A DNA stretch of 64,000 bases from NCBI GenBank assembly GCA_016744135.1, contig JADGEX010000001.1, forward strand, positions 1,003,029 through 1,067,028, written 5' to 3'. Below the pieces are notes generated by a model. That model had not been told where the DNA came from, searched no databases, and worked only from the letters and a program-made list of their open reading frames with translations. Shown here piece by piece: positions 16,846-25,450 of the stretch. The DNA is from Pseudodesulfovibrio sp. (GTDB lineage: Bacteria; Desulfobacterota; Desulfovibrionia; Desulfovibrionales; Desulfovibrionaceae). Within the stretch, counting starts at the first letter, position 1, and every line of letters begins with the position of its first letter. Made by a program: the position numbers and the translations under genes.

Positions 16846-17259
16846 ATGCGTGCGCTCGGCATTGATTTCGGCCTAAAACGCGTGGGCCTTGCCGTGTCCG
16901 ACCGCACAGGCACACTTGTCTCGCCGTTCAAGACTATTGTCCGCACTTCACGAAACGCCCTCTTTGACGAACTGCTCGAAATCATACACAATGAAGTAAT
17001 TGAAACCGTTGTGGTAGGTCTCCCATTATCTTTGGACGGAGGAGACACCCTGACCACTCGTCAGGCCCGCAATTTTGCCGAAAGTCTGGGACGACGCATC
17101 GAACAGCCCATCCACCTGATGGACGAACGGTTGACCTCTGCTGAAGCCGAAGAAGAACTCAACGCTGCCGGTCTCTACGGCAAAAAACGAAAGATGGCCC
17201 TGGACAGTCAGGCCGCCGTCATCATATTGCGCTCATGGATCGAAAGCGGACAATCATAA
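16846..17259 (+). CDS. ruvX: Holliday junction resolvase-like protein RuvX/YqgF
   Basis: A 137-residue RNase H-fold protein: LGIDFGLKRVGLAVSD holds the first catalytic Asp, VVVGLPLSLDG and the C-terminal LDSQAAVIIL hold others. YqgF/RuvX processes the 5' end of pre-16S rRNA in E. coli and has been proposed as an anti-termination or junction-resolving factor. AAGGAG lies 8 bases upstream of the ATG. The end overlaps mltG by 25 bases in another frame, so the two are translationally linked. Confidence 0.93.
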   Translation: MRALGIDFGLKRVGLAVSDRTGTLVSPFKTIVRTSRNALFDELLEIIHNEVIETVVVGLPLSLDGGDTLTTRQARNFAESLGRRIEQPIHLMDERLTSAEAEEELNAAGLYGKKRKMALDSQAAVIILRSWIESGQS

Positions 17260-18299
17260 TATCATTTCTCAGCCTGCTTCTTCTCGCGGGCATTGGTGCG
17301 GGCGGCTATGTCTGGCATAAGGCATGGCTTGAAGAACAATTTCTGACCGTACCACCGGAATCCCCTGGACAAGACATCATGTTTCGCGTGGAACCCGGTC
17401 AAATTTTCACTACCATCTCAGCCAATCTCAAAAAAAATGGCCTGATCACGGATACCCGTCGTTTTCTCAAGTTGGCACAACAAACCGGCAAAACGTCATC
17501 ACTCCGCGCAGGACAGTTTAAACTTTCGACTGGATGGACGCCCGATCAAATTCTCCATGAACTCAGTTCATCAGCCGGAATCATGAAAAAAGCCTCGATC
17601 CGCGAGGGTCTGACATGGTGGCAAACCGCCGACAAAATTCAGGCAGCACAGTTGGGCAGCTATAAAAAATTTGCTGAAGCCATAGTCGACCCTGAACTTT
17701 TAAAAGAATACGGCCTTGAAGCGAAAAATGCCGAAGGATATCTCTTCCCGGAGACATATCTGCTCACCCCGCCAAGGGGTGACCAATCTCGATACATGGC
17801 CGAAATCATGCTTAAGGAATTCTTCAAAAACGCGGCCAAAGTCTGGCCTGAGGGTCTGCCAGAATTTGAAGAGATGAACAAGATGGTCACGCTCGCCTCA
17901 CTCATCGAAAAAGAAACTGGCAACACCTCGGAGCGAAAGCGAATTTCCGGGGTCTTTCATAACCGCCTCAAGAAACGGATGCTCATCCAGGCGGACCCAA
18001 CCATCATTTATGGTCTTGGGCCAGCTTTTGACGGAAACATTCGGCGCAGTCACATTTTGGACAAAAAGAATCCATACAACACGTACGTCATTCGCGGCCT
18101 ACCTCCGGGGCCAATCTGTTCACCGGGTCTTGATGCACTTCTGGCCGCCGTCCACCCTGAAGATCATTCATTTCTGTATTTCGTGGCAAAAGGGGACGGG
18201 TCACATTATTTCAGTAAATCCTTATCAGAACACAATAATGCAGTCAGACAATACCAACTCAGAAGAAATCGTAAGACCTATCGATCCACTCAAGAATAA
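17235..18299 (+). CDS. mltG: Endolytic murein transglycosylase MltG
   Basis: MltG cuts nascent glycan strands in the periplasm and sets their length. 354 residues: one N-terminal membrane anchor (residues about 8-27), a LysM-like segment, then the YceG catalytic domain with ASLIEKETG (catalytic Glu), GVFHNRL and LQADPTIIYG-type sequence (here MLIQADPTIIYGLG). Normal length. Its ATG lies inside the end of ruvX, a gene pairing seen in many bacteria. Confidence 0.94.
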   Translation: MDRKRTIIISFLSLLLLAGIGAGGYVWHKAWLEEQFLTVPPESPGQDIMFRVEPGQIFTTISANLKKNGLITDTRRFLKLAQQTGKTSSLRAGQFKLSTGWTPDQILHELSSSAGIMKKASIREGLTWWQTADKIQAAQLGSYKKFAEAIVDPELLKEYGLEAKNAEGYLFPETYLLTPPRGDQSRYMAEIMLKEFFKNAAKVWPEGLPEFEEMNKMVTLASLIEKETGNTSERKRISGVFHNRLKKRMLIQADPTIIYGLGPAFDGNIRRSHILDKKNPYNTYVIRGLPPGPICSPGLDALLAAVHPEDHSFLYFVAKGDGSHYFSKSLSEHNNAVRQYQLRRNRKTYRSTQE

Positions 18300-18383
18300 C
18301 CGAAATCCCTGCGTTTCGAACATTGCGAACTGATACCTTTTCCGATAGCATATCTGGTGGAAGAACATTCCATCGGGAGAAAC

Positions 18384-19412
18384 ATGCGTTTATCAATTCG
18401 ACTCGTCCAACTCATGGGCCTTATCCTCTGTCTGGTCTGTGCCACGAACGGCTTTGCCCAATCAGAATCATCGGTGCGTCGTGCCGCATTCGATATAGGC
18501 TCCGCCGTCATCAAATGCACTATCGCCGATGTGAACATATCCACCGGCCAGATCATCAAAACAATTGAAACCCTGTCGGAAAAAATAGATTTCGCAGAAG
18601 ACCTCGCCCGATCCTACGATTCAAATCTCAGCCGTGACATCATGAACGCGGGCATCAAGGCCCTTGAAGAAATGAAACGTATTGCGGTTAAGCAAAACGT
18701 TAAAGAATACTCTGCCGCAGGTGGGGCCGTATTCCGCTCTGCCAGAAATGGTCGGGCCTACTTTGTCCGCATCGAAGAAGAAACAGGTATCCCCAGCCGG
18801 ATTGTTTCCGAACAACAAGCTGCCATGCTCAGCTACCACGCGGTACGACAGGCATTAGATTTTTCGTCTCGGGACCTACTTGTATGGGACATCGGTGGCG
18901 GCAGCATGCAGATGACTGCCCGACACATGGATGGTGGCCTTCTCTTTTACATTGACCCCATGGCTTCAGTCTCCTTCAAAAATGTGGTAATCGGCACCAT
19001 TCAGGGAAAAAACATCGCCACAGTCTCTTCCCCCAACCCAGTCAATGCCGACGAAGTTGCCTCTGCTCTCACCAACATCAAGACCCACGCCGCCACATCC
19101 ATCCCCCCGCTCATCACATCCCGCCTACGTCATTCCAACATGATTGTGGCCGGTATCGGCGGTGTGCACTATTACGGAATCCCCGAACAGATAGGCAGAC
19201 GTGACAAAGTCTTCACCCGCGACGATGTCGCCAAGGCGCTGGAAAAATGGACTGGCAAAAACGACGAAGACTTTGAAAGTGAATTCGCCGCCACCCGCCT
19301 GACCAATCTTATTCTAGTGTTGGGTTACATGGACACTCTCGGCATCAAGGAAGTCCATCCGCTGGTCATCAACCAGTCAGACGGACTGCTGGCCGCCCCT
19401 GAATTCTGGTAG
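18384..19412 (+). CDS. Exported Ppx/GppA-like ASKHA protein
   Basis: About 342 residues with a signal peptide (hydrophobic residues 8-21, probable cut after GFA). The mature part follows the Ppx/GppA exopolyphosphatase/pppGpp-hydrolase fold: AFDIGSAVIK for the first phosphate loop and WDIGGGSMQM for the second. The motif normally reading SG-x-EEAR, which carries the catalytic Glu, reads SEQQAAML here, and the DxGSNS loop reads DIGSAV. Such proteins normally act in the cytosol on polyphosphate or pppGpp. The start at 18384 has GGGAG upstream; a frame from 18357 would hide the signal peptide. It lies 84 bases after mltG. Confidence 0.8.
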   Translation: MRLSIRLVQLMGLILCLVCATNGFAQSESSVRRAAFDIGSAVIKCTIADVNISTGQIIKTIETLSEKIDFAEDLARSYDSNLSRDIMNAGIKALEEMKRIAVKQNVKEYSAAGGAVFRSARNGRAYFVRIEEETGIPSRIVSEQQAAMLSYHAVRQALDFSSRDLLVWDIGGGSMQMTARHMDGGLLFYIDPMASVSFKNVVIGTIQGKNIATVSSPNPVNADEVASALTNIKTHAATSIPPLITSRLRHSNMIVAGIGGVHYYGIPEQIGRRDKVFTRDDVAKALEKWTGKNDEDFESEFAATRLTNLILVLGYMDTLGIKEVHPLVINQSDGLLAAPEFW

Positions 19413-19413
19413 C

Positions 19414-20262
19414 CTAGCGAATTTCAACGCCGAGACGATCTACCCACGACTCTGAGTCAAATTCGCCGGGGAAATAAATATACTTGGCTTTGGCCTTGAT
19501 CTTTACTCGTTGGACCGGCCCCCACCATCTGGAATCGTAACTAGCTTCACGATTATCACCGAGAACGAAATACTCCTCCGCCCCCAATGTCAAAGGCCCG
19601 AAGTCGTCACGTACTGGTACTATGCTCGTCTTGGTGTGTTGCACATACGATTCTTCAAGCGGATTATCATCAACAAACACTTGTCGTTGACGAATCTCAA
19701 CGGTCTCGCCGGGAAGTCCGACTACTCGTTTGATAAAATCGACATGCTCATTTTCCGGGAACAGGAAAATCACGATATCCCCTCGCTTCACGGCATAATC
19801 TAAGGCCAAAGTCTCCACAATAAAATGATCCCCAATTTTCAAAGTGGGCAGCATTGAACCGGACGGGGCCTTATATGCCTCATAAGATTGAGACATCAAA
19901 TGATCAAAGACAAGACCGGATGCCAGACTCATGCACAGACAGAGAGCGTACACCCACCAACGATTCCATGGTCCGGGACTAAATTCCCGAAGCCCTTTGG
20001 CAGAAGCAAAAGCCTCCCACGCCACGAACACATTAAAGCCCAACAATATGGCGAGACACAATAGTGTCGAGACAAAATCTGACCAAAACGGAATCATGGC
20101 CAAAGAGTACACCCACTCGGCCACGAAAAAACCAACGCCCTTTTTCCACTGACCGTTATATATTTGACCGAAACCGGTAAACAAAAGGGAAAGCAGTCCT
20201 GCCAGCCACGGCTTTCTCGGCTTGGAATCAGACGCACTCTGGATGGTATTTTGATCAGTCAT
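19414..20262 (-). CDS. lepB: Signal peptidase I with extra N-terminal membrane domain
   Basis: LepB removes signal peptides on the outer face of the inner membrane. 282 residues: catalytic S136 in APSGSMLPT, K178 in FIKRVVGLPGE, and the C-terminal GDNREASYDSR box. Residues about 18-120 add several hydrophobic segments (AGLLSLLFTGFGQIYNGQWK), resembling the small TM domains fused to some LepB proteins, instead of the usual one or two anchors. It is the last gene of a four-gene minus-strand run. It converges with the exported Ppx/GppA gene at a 1-base gap. Confidence 0.92.
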   Translation of the reverse strand: MTDQNTIQSASDSKPRKPWLAGLLSLLFTGFGQIYNGQWKKGVGFFVAEWVYSLAMIPFWSDFVSTLLCLAILLGFNVFVAWEAFASAKGLREFSPGPWNRWWVYALCLCMSLASGLVFDHLMSQSYEAYKAPSGSMLPTLKIGDHFIVETLALDYAVKRGDIVIFLFPENEHVDFIKRVVGLPGETVEIRQRQVFVDDNPLEESYVQHTKTSIVPVRDDFGPLTLGAEEYFVLGDNREASYDSRWWGPVQRVKIKAKAKYIYFPGEFDSESWVDRLGVEIR

Positions 20263-20299
20263 GACTTGACCATGCCAGATTGACCGAGAGAAGAAAACA

Positions 20300-21319
20300 T
20301 CAGGCTACTGGTATGAAATCGCGCCCCAATTCATAACCACGTCCATTCAAGAACTCGGCGATATCTTCACGTGCTCCCCGACTGGCTACGTACGGCAAAC
20401 AAAACGCCTCGCCTGCACCGGGAATATCATTGCGATCAACCACTGGCACCCCGTTAACGATATGACCTATCTTACGCGGGTCGATGTCATAATAGGCCGC
20501 AAATTCCACACCATGAGCGAGCAAAAGATCTGCCCGTTTACGAGTGGTCCGTCCTGAGCCAAGTATATGGACCACGGGGTGCAACGGATTATTCCGAGCC
20601 AACCACCGTGCAAGATACTCGGTCTTGATACGATAAAAGGCATCCACATCATATCTGGGATGATTGCGCGACAATCGTGTGGGAGGATCATTCCAAATGA
20701 GCAGTTCCTCATCCACTTTCATCATGCGCACGCCCGCTTCCAACCAACGCAGCAGCAATTCGTAATCTTCAGGGAAATCTCCATCACGATACATGCCGTG
20801 TTCGTCGATGCACTCCCTTCGATACATGATGGATGGATTGGGCACTGGAAATTCAACGAACCGATTCAAAGTAATGGCTTCATGCGAGAGGACCGTATTG
20901 GTCCAATCGACATAATGGGCATACCCAGCACAAGCTTCACGGCACCCGCCGAATCGGATACGACAGCCAACCAACCCGACATCCAGATTTTCATCCAACA
21001 ACCTAGACTGAGCCGCCAACCGCTCCGGCAACGACTCATCATCCGCATCCATGCGAGCTATATACCTGCCACAAGCCGCCTCAATAGCCGCATTAGCCGC
21101 CGTAATCACGCCACCATGCTCGATGGACACAACACGAATACGGGAATCCCGACGCGCATATTCGGCCAGGATTCCCGCTGTATTATCATTACTACCGTCA
21201 TCCACGGCCACCACTTCGAAATCCGCACACGTCTGAACAAGCAGACTGTCGAGCGCCTTACTCACGGTCTCCCCGCAATTAAAGCAAGGCATAGTCACGG
21301 AAATCTTCGGTGTAGGCAT
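20300..21319 (-). CDS. Family 2 glycosyltransferase
   Basis: A 339-residue cytoplasmic GT-A enzyme: VTMPCFNCGETVSKALDSL at the N terminus, VVAVDDGSNDNT for nucleotide binding and RMDADDES containing the DxD-like metal site. The last 90 residues (HILGSGRTTRKRADLLLAHG) look like a separate sugar- or nucleotide-related module often found at the end of such proteins in Desulfovibrio. Acceptor and donor are unknown. Its ATG is 3 bases after the thiolase stop, so the genes are co-translated. Confidence 0.88.
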   Translation of the reverse strand: MPTPKISVTMPCFNCGETVSKALDSLLVQTCADFEVVAVDDGSNDNTAGILAEYARRDSRIRVVSIEHGGVITAANAAIEAACGRYIARMDADDESLPERLAAQSRLLDENLDVGLVGCRIRFGGCREACAGYAHYVDWTNTVLSHEAITLNRFVEFPVPNPSIMYRRECIDEHGMYRDGDFPEDYELLLRWLEAGVRMMKVDEELLIWNDPPTRLSRNHPRYDVDAFYRIKTEYLARWLARNNPLHPVVHILGSGRTTRKRADLLLAHGVEFAAYYDIDPRKIGHIVNGVPVVDRNDIPGAGEAFCLPYVASRGAREDIAEFLNGRGYELGRDFIPVA

Positions 21320-21322
21320 GGG

Positions 21323-22246
21323 TTACTCGACCTCGGCCTCGGCTTTGCTCGCCTTCACAGCCGCCTTGATGCGACAGACCGAGCATGTGCCAGCACTGGT
21401 TGGCGATCCACATTCAATGCACGGATTGAGTTCATCTCCGGTCTCCTTCTCCAAATTAGCGAATGCAGGCTTCCCCTTCTTGAGAAAGGATTGATAGAAC
21501 TGAAACTTCTGCCCGGGGCTACGATATTCAAGTTCTCCCCACAATTCCTTATGGTGAGTGAAACTTGCACCTGAAGCATACGGACATGGGTCCGAATGTA
21601 TTTCAATACCCTTAAGAAAGGCGTAGTTGGCGGTCTCGAATTCACTCAATCGAAACAGCGGCTTGACCTTACGCACAAAACCATCACTGGCAGGCAGGGT
21701 CGGCCCCTGATCGGATAAATACGCCGTATCCCAACGCAGAGTGTTTGCGAAGAGTCGCGCCACTTCATCATCCAAATTATGACCGGTAGCGAGCACATCA
21801 AAACCCTCTTCCCGAGCAATCCGGTTAAAATGATGTCGCTTCATCTTGCCACACACGGAACAGACCGGACGTTTGACGTATTGCTTGATGTCCGGGATGG
21901 GCAACCCCCACTTCTCCATTTCAAACACACGCAGGTCGAGATCATGCAGATCACAAAAATCCTCGACTTTCTTACGCGCTTTTCCCGAAGAATTGGGAAT
22001 GCCGAGGTCAATATGCAGGCCTGTAACATCATACCCCTGCAATTTCAGCTCAAGCATCAAAGCCAAAGAATCCTTGCCACCGGACAGTGCCACAAGAATA
22101 CGCTCATCATGGGTGAACATCTTTTCCCGACGGATGGCGGTTTCCACCTGTTTGGTGAAGAAAAGCGGAAAACAATCCTTACAAAACCCGGAATGATGAC
22201 TGGGCAATGCGACGCAGGCAGTTTTTTTACAACGGATACATTTCAT
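21323..22246 (-). CDS. TtuA/Ncs6-like tRNA 2-thiolation ATPase
   Basis: A 307-residue PP-loop ATPase. N-terminal zinc site CxxC...CxxC (C3, C6, C22, C25), PP-loop SGGKDS at 55-60, a middle CSVC and GHNLDDE, and a C-terminal zinc pair CIECGSPTSAGTCSVC. This is the TtuA/Ncs6 pattern; the thermophile TtuA makes 2-thioribothymidine in tRNA with sulfur from the ubiquitin-like TtuB and an Fe-S cluster. The gene just upstream encodes a ubiquitin-like protein, supporting the same chemistry here. The exact tRNA position is not known. Confidence 0.9.
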   Translation of the reverse strand: MKCIRCKKTACVALPSHHSGFCKDCFPLFFTKQVETAIRREKMFTHDERILVALSGGKDSLALMLELKLQGYDVTGLHIDLGIPNSSGKARKKVEDFCDLHDLDLRVFEMEKWGLPIPDIKQYVKRPVCSVCGKMKRHHFNRIAREEGFDVLATGHNLDDEVARLFANTLRWDTAYLSDQGPTLPASDGFVRKVKPLFRLSEFETANYAFLKGIEIHSDPCPYASGASFTHHKELWGELEYRSPGQKFQFYQSFLKKGKPAFANLEKETGDELNPCIECGSPTSAGTCSVCRIKAAVKASKAEAEVE

Positions 22247-22257
22247 AAATAATACCC

Positions 22258-22455
22258 TTACCCTGCGGAAGTAACTTTGCGAACCATGAGCGTATCACCG
22301 TTTTTCAACATACAGTCCGCGGTGAGCAGCTCGCCGTCGCGCACAACGATGGCCATGGTGAAACGGAGCTTCAATTTATTCAGCACAGCAATGACCGAGC
22401 GAGTGTTGCTCATCTCGATCTGCTCTCCGTCCGGTTCAAGATTAACCGTAATCAT
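22258..22455 (-). CDS. Ubiquitin-like sulfur carrier (ThiS/MoaD/TtuB type)
   Basis: A 65-residue beta-grasp protein beginning MITVNLEPDG with a DTLMVRKV strand near the end. Sulfur carriers of this type end in Gly-Gly, where the last glycine is adenylylated and made a thiocarboxylate; this one ends Thr-Ser-Ala-Gly. It is first in an apparent operon with the TtuA-like enzyme, with 11 bases between. AAGGAG precedes its ATG. It most probably feeds sulfur to the tRNA thiolase. No MoeB/ThiF-like activator lies in the window. Confidence 0.82.
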   Translation of the reverse strand: MITVNLEPDGEQIEMSNTRSVIAVLNKLKLRFTMAIVVRDGELLTADCMLKNGDTLMVRKVTSAG

Positions 22456-22627
22456 ATGTGTCTCCTTTTCCGCCAGTCGCTTTGATGGCCAGCGGGTGGG
22501 TGGACACTACAGAGGAAGCGGGTCCTGTTCAAGCCCCCTGTCTCGGAGGGGAATTACACGAAAAACACAGTCACTCCGGGGTACCACGGCGGTATGTTAG
22601 AATCTGAATGAAAACACCAAACCTTTG

Positions 22628-22657
22628 TTGACCCAAAAGAGGGGAATCGCGTATGTT
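22628..22657 (+). promoter_or_regulatory. candidate promoter of the response regulator
   Basis: TTGACC at 22628-22633 and TATGTT at 22652-22657 are 18 bases apart, ending about 30 bases before the ATG with an AAGGAGG site in between. Confidence 0.5.
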
Positions 22658-22689
22658 GCCAATAAGGGAATAATCCTAAGGAGGATTTC

Positions 22690-23061
22690 ATGAGCCAACC
22701 GAAGATTCTCGTTGTCGATGATGAAAAACATATTCGCATGCTCTACAGGGAAGAACTGGAAGCTGACGGATACACTGTCGCCACCTCAGACGGCGAAGAA
22801 GACATCCTCGATGTAATGGAACGAGAAACCCCGACCATCGTCATTCTGGACATCAAACTTGGTGTCAGCCGCTCCGGCCTTGACCTCTTGCAGGAAATCA
22901 GGACCAAAGACCTGCAAATACCGGTCATCCTTTCCACGGCGTACGACTCCTTCCAGCACGACCTCAAATCCATTGCCGCAGATTATTATGTGGTCAAATC
23001 AGTGGACCTCTCAGAGCTGAAAGACAAGGTTCGTATGGCCCTTAATAAAGCTGGTATGTAG
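22690..23061 (+). CDS. Stand-alone response regulator receiver
   Basis: A 123-residue CheY-like receiver without output domain. VVDDEKHIR gives the acidic pocket, ILDIKLGVSRSG the phosphorylation Asp (about residue 52), STAYDS the Thr/Ser switch and VVKSVD the conserved Lys. AAGGAGG lies 5 bases before the ATG. No kinase is adjacent; the nearest in the window is the orphan kinase at 28.8-30 kb, but there is no evidence that they pair. A terminator follows. Confidence 0.9.
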   Translation: MSQPKILVVDDEKHIRMLYREELEADGYTVATSDGEEDILDVMERETPTIVILDIKLGVSRSGLDLLQEIRTKDLQIPVILSTAYDSFQHDLKSIAADYYVVKSVDLSELKDKVRMALNKAGM

Positions 23062-23093
23062 CTAATTACACACAGCTTTTCATCTTTTTAGCG

Positions 23094-23136
23094 GACACCC
23101 TCCAGGCACATCCCGGGGGGTGTCTTCGTTTATTTT
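23094..23136 (+). terminator. Rho-independent terminator after the response regulator
   Basis: GACACCCTCC (23094-23103) pairs with GGGGGGTGTC (23115-23124), followed by TTCGTTTATTTTT. Confidence 0.88.
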
Positions 23137-23209
23137 TCGCACCTGCCCAACAATTTCTACTGAGACATTCCTCTTGCCGTGCCGCCCTCCGGCATGGTAG
23201 CCGCATCGC

Positions 23210-23851
23210 ATGTTCGACATTACCGCACAGGACCTCCAACTGTATCTTATCATGGCTCCGGGCCTGCTCATTGCATTGGTTTGTCACGAAGTAGCCCATG
23301 GTTACGTGGCCTATCTGCTCGGTGACCCCACAGCCAAGTCCCAGGGACGATTGACGCTCAACCCGCTCAAGCACCTGGACCCCATCGGCACGTTGGCCTT
23401 TTTCTTTGTCCAGTTCGGCTGGGCACGCCCCGTTCCGGTTAATGCACGATATTTCAGAAACCCACGTCAAGGCATGATGCTGACAGCTATGGCGGGACCA
23501 GGGATTAACTTCCTGCTGGCCTCGATTTTTGCGCTGATCTTCCACGCCATGGTCGCTTTTGACATCAACGGACAGAGCGCATTCTATGCTGTGGCCTATT
23601 ATGGCGTATTCGTAAACCTTATTCTCGGCGTATTCAACCTTTTGCCCATTCCACCTCTGGACGGCAGCAACGTTGTCGCGTACTTTCTACCGCCGCAGGC
23701 AGCCTACAAGTTCATGTCCCTAAGCCGATATGGTTTTATTCTCCTCATCGGCATTATCATGCTGGGACGCTTCACCGGCTTTTCACTGGTTGGCGAGATC
23801 ATTCTGCCTATGGTTCGCGCCATGGCCGGTCTACTCGGCATCCCCATGTAA
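23210..23851 (+). CDS. Site-2 protease family (M50) membrane metalloprotease
   Basis: A 213-residue membrane protein with five or six hydrophobic segments. The zinc site is HEVAHG (H26, E27, H30) in the first helix; the third ligand Asp is in NLLPIPPLDGS about residue 150. This short group III S2P lacks a PDZ domain. Members cut transmembrane helices of regulators, though targets of this small class are mostly unknown. Start ATG has no strong ribosome-binding site. trpS begins 24 bases after its stop, so both are likely co-transcribed. Confidence 0.9.
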   Translation: MFDITAQDLQLYLIMAPGLLIALVCHEVAHGYVAYLLGDPTAKSQGRLTLNPLKHLDPIGTLAFFFVQFGWARPVPVNARYFRNPRQGMMLTAMAGPGINFLLASIFALIFHAMVAFDINGQSAFYAVAYYGVFVNLILGVFNLLPIPPLDGSNVVAYFLPPQAAYKFMSLSRYGFILLIGIIMLGRFTGFSLVGEIILPMVRAMAGLLGIPM

Positions 23852-23875
23852 CCCTTTAAACAACACCAATTCATC

Positions 23876-24865
23876 ATGAGCGAAAGACAACGCATCGTTT
23901 CAGGCATGCGGCCCACCGGCCCCCTTCATCTCGGTCACTACTTCGGCGTCATTGCCAACTGGGTCAAACTCCAGGAAGAGTACGACTGTTTCTTTTTCGT
24001 GGCCGACTGGCACGCCCTGACCAGCGAATACGCCGATCCCACCAGAACCAAAGGCTTCGTTCCCGGTCTGGTCAAAGATTGGATCGCCGCAGGCCTGGAT
24101 CCGGAAAAATGCAGCATCTTCCAGCAGTCCATGGTCAAAGAACACGCTGAATTGAACCTGCTACTGGCCATGATCACCCCGCTGGGCTGGCTGGAGCGGT
24201 GTCCTACATACAAAGAACAAAAAACCGAACTGGCACAGAAAGAACTGAACACCTTCGGATTCCTCGGTTATCCCGTACTCATGACTGCTGACATCCTGAT
24301 GTACAAGCCGTGCGCCGTGCCTGTAGGCAAGGACCAGCTTCCGCATCTGGAACTGACCCGAGAGATAGCCCGTCGCTTCAATCACCTGAACAAGACGGAA
24401 CTCTTCCCGGAACCGGCAGACATGCTCACCGAAGAATGTAAGCTGCCCGGTCTGGACGGTCGCAAAATGTCCAAGAGCTATGGTAACTCCATCATGCTTT
24501 CCGAGCCTATTGACGAGATCATGCCTAAACTGCGCGGTATGAAAACCGACGAAAATCGTCTGCGCAAATCCGATCCGGGTGATCCCAATATTTGCAACCT
24601 TTACCCCTACCACAAGCTCATGACCGATCCGGCCAAACTCCCTGAAATTCAGGAAGGTTGCCGCAATGCGTCCTGGGGTTGTGTTGATTGCAAAAAAGTG
24701 CTCATGGAGTCCATGGAAACCTTCCTGACGCCTTTGCACGAACGCCGCGCCGCCTGCACTGATGCAATGGTTCAGGAAATCCTGCACGCAGGGAATGAAA
24801 AGGCCCGTGCGTACGCCCGAAAGACCATGGACGAAATCCGTCAGGTCATGAACTTCGACTTCTAA
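23876..24865 (+). CDS. trpS: Tryptophan-tRNA ligase
   Basis: Class I aminoacyl-tRNA synthetase of 329 residues, charging tRNA-Trp. GMRPTGPLHLGHYFG holds the HIGH-type motif and GRKMSKSYGN the KMSKS motif. Length and pattern are normal for bacterial TrpRS. It is downstream of the site-2 protease gene. The C-terminal region has CVDCKK, a cysteine pair seen in the variants that carry a metal or cluster in this region (inference). Confidence 0.95.
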   Translation: MSERQRIVSGMRPTGPLHLGHYFGVIANWVKLQEEYDCFFFVADWHALTSEYADPTRTKGFVPGLVKDWIAAGLDPEKCSIFQQSMVKEHAELNLLLAMITPLGWLERCPTYKEQKTELAQKELNTFGFLGYPVLMTADILMYKPCAVPVGKDQLPHLELTREIARRFNHLNKTELFPEPADMLTEECKLPGLDGRKMSKSYGNSIMLSEPIDEIMPKLRGMKTDENRLRKSDPGDPNICNLYPYHKLMTDPAKLPEIQEGCRNASWGCVDCKKVLMESMETFLTPLHERRAACTDAMVQEILHAGNEKARAYARKTMDEIRQVMNFDF

Positions 24866-24933
24866 GCAAAAAAAATATATATAGTGGCATTTCCCGAACT
24901 CTTTCCGGGACCACACAACATTCAGGAGATTCT

Positions 24934-25362
24934 ATGGCAGCCCAGAAAGGCAGCACTGTCAAAGTCCATTACACCGGTACCCTCAAGGCTGACGGCAGCC
25001 AGTTCGATTCCAGTGAGGGCCGCGAGCCTCTCGAGTTCCAATTGGGCGAAGGTATGGTCATCGCCGGTTTCGAAAAAGCCGTCATCGGCAAGAATGTCGG
25101 CGACTCCATGACCGTGGAGATTGCACCAGAGGAAGGCTACGGCAATCCCAATGAAGAACTGGTCTTCCAGGTCCGCAAGGAACAACTTCCCCCGAACGTC
25201 GAGTTGGAAGAAGGCATCATGCTGGAAATCCGCACCGAAGACGACCACCCCGCATACGTACGCGTCACCGCGTTCGACGAAGAGATGGTCACGCTTGACG
25301 GTAATCACCCCTTGGCGGGAGAAACCTTGATTTTTGACATTGAACTCGTGGAAGTTGCTTAA
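24934..25362 (+). CDS. FKBP-type peptidyl-prolyl isomerase (SlyD-like)
   Basis: A 142-residue cytoplasmic isomerase/chaperone. FKBP core starts VKVHYTGTL, has GMVIAGFEKAVIGKNVGD and PEEGYG; an insert-in-flap region (QLPPNVELEEG) follows and the chain ends HPLAGETLIFDIELVEV, the SlyD layout. It lacks the His-rich nickel-binding tail of E. coli SlyD. CAGGAG precedes the ATG. A good terminator follows. Confidence 0.93.
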   Translation: MAAQKGSTVKVHYTGTLKADGSQFDSSEGREPLEFQLGEGMVIAGFEKAVIGKNVGDSMTVEIAPEEGYGNPNEELVFQVRKEQLPPNVELEEGIMLEIRTEDDHPAYVRVTAFDEEMVTLDGNHPLAGETLIFDIELVEVA

Positions 25363-25386
25363 ATAACTTCACATTGATTAAAATCC

Positions 25387-25432
25387 CCCCGCCTCTTGCT
25401 GAATTCGGCGAGGGCGGGGTTTTCTTTTTTTT
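25387..25432 (+). terminator. Rho-independent terminator after the FKBP gene
   Basis: CCCCGCCTC (25387-25395) pairs with GAGGGCGGGG (25410-25419) with one bulge, followed by TTTTCTTTTTTTT. Confidence 0.88.
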
Positions 25433-25450
25433 AACAGGCGGACACATCAC

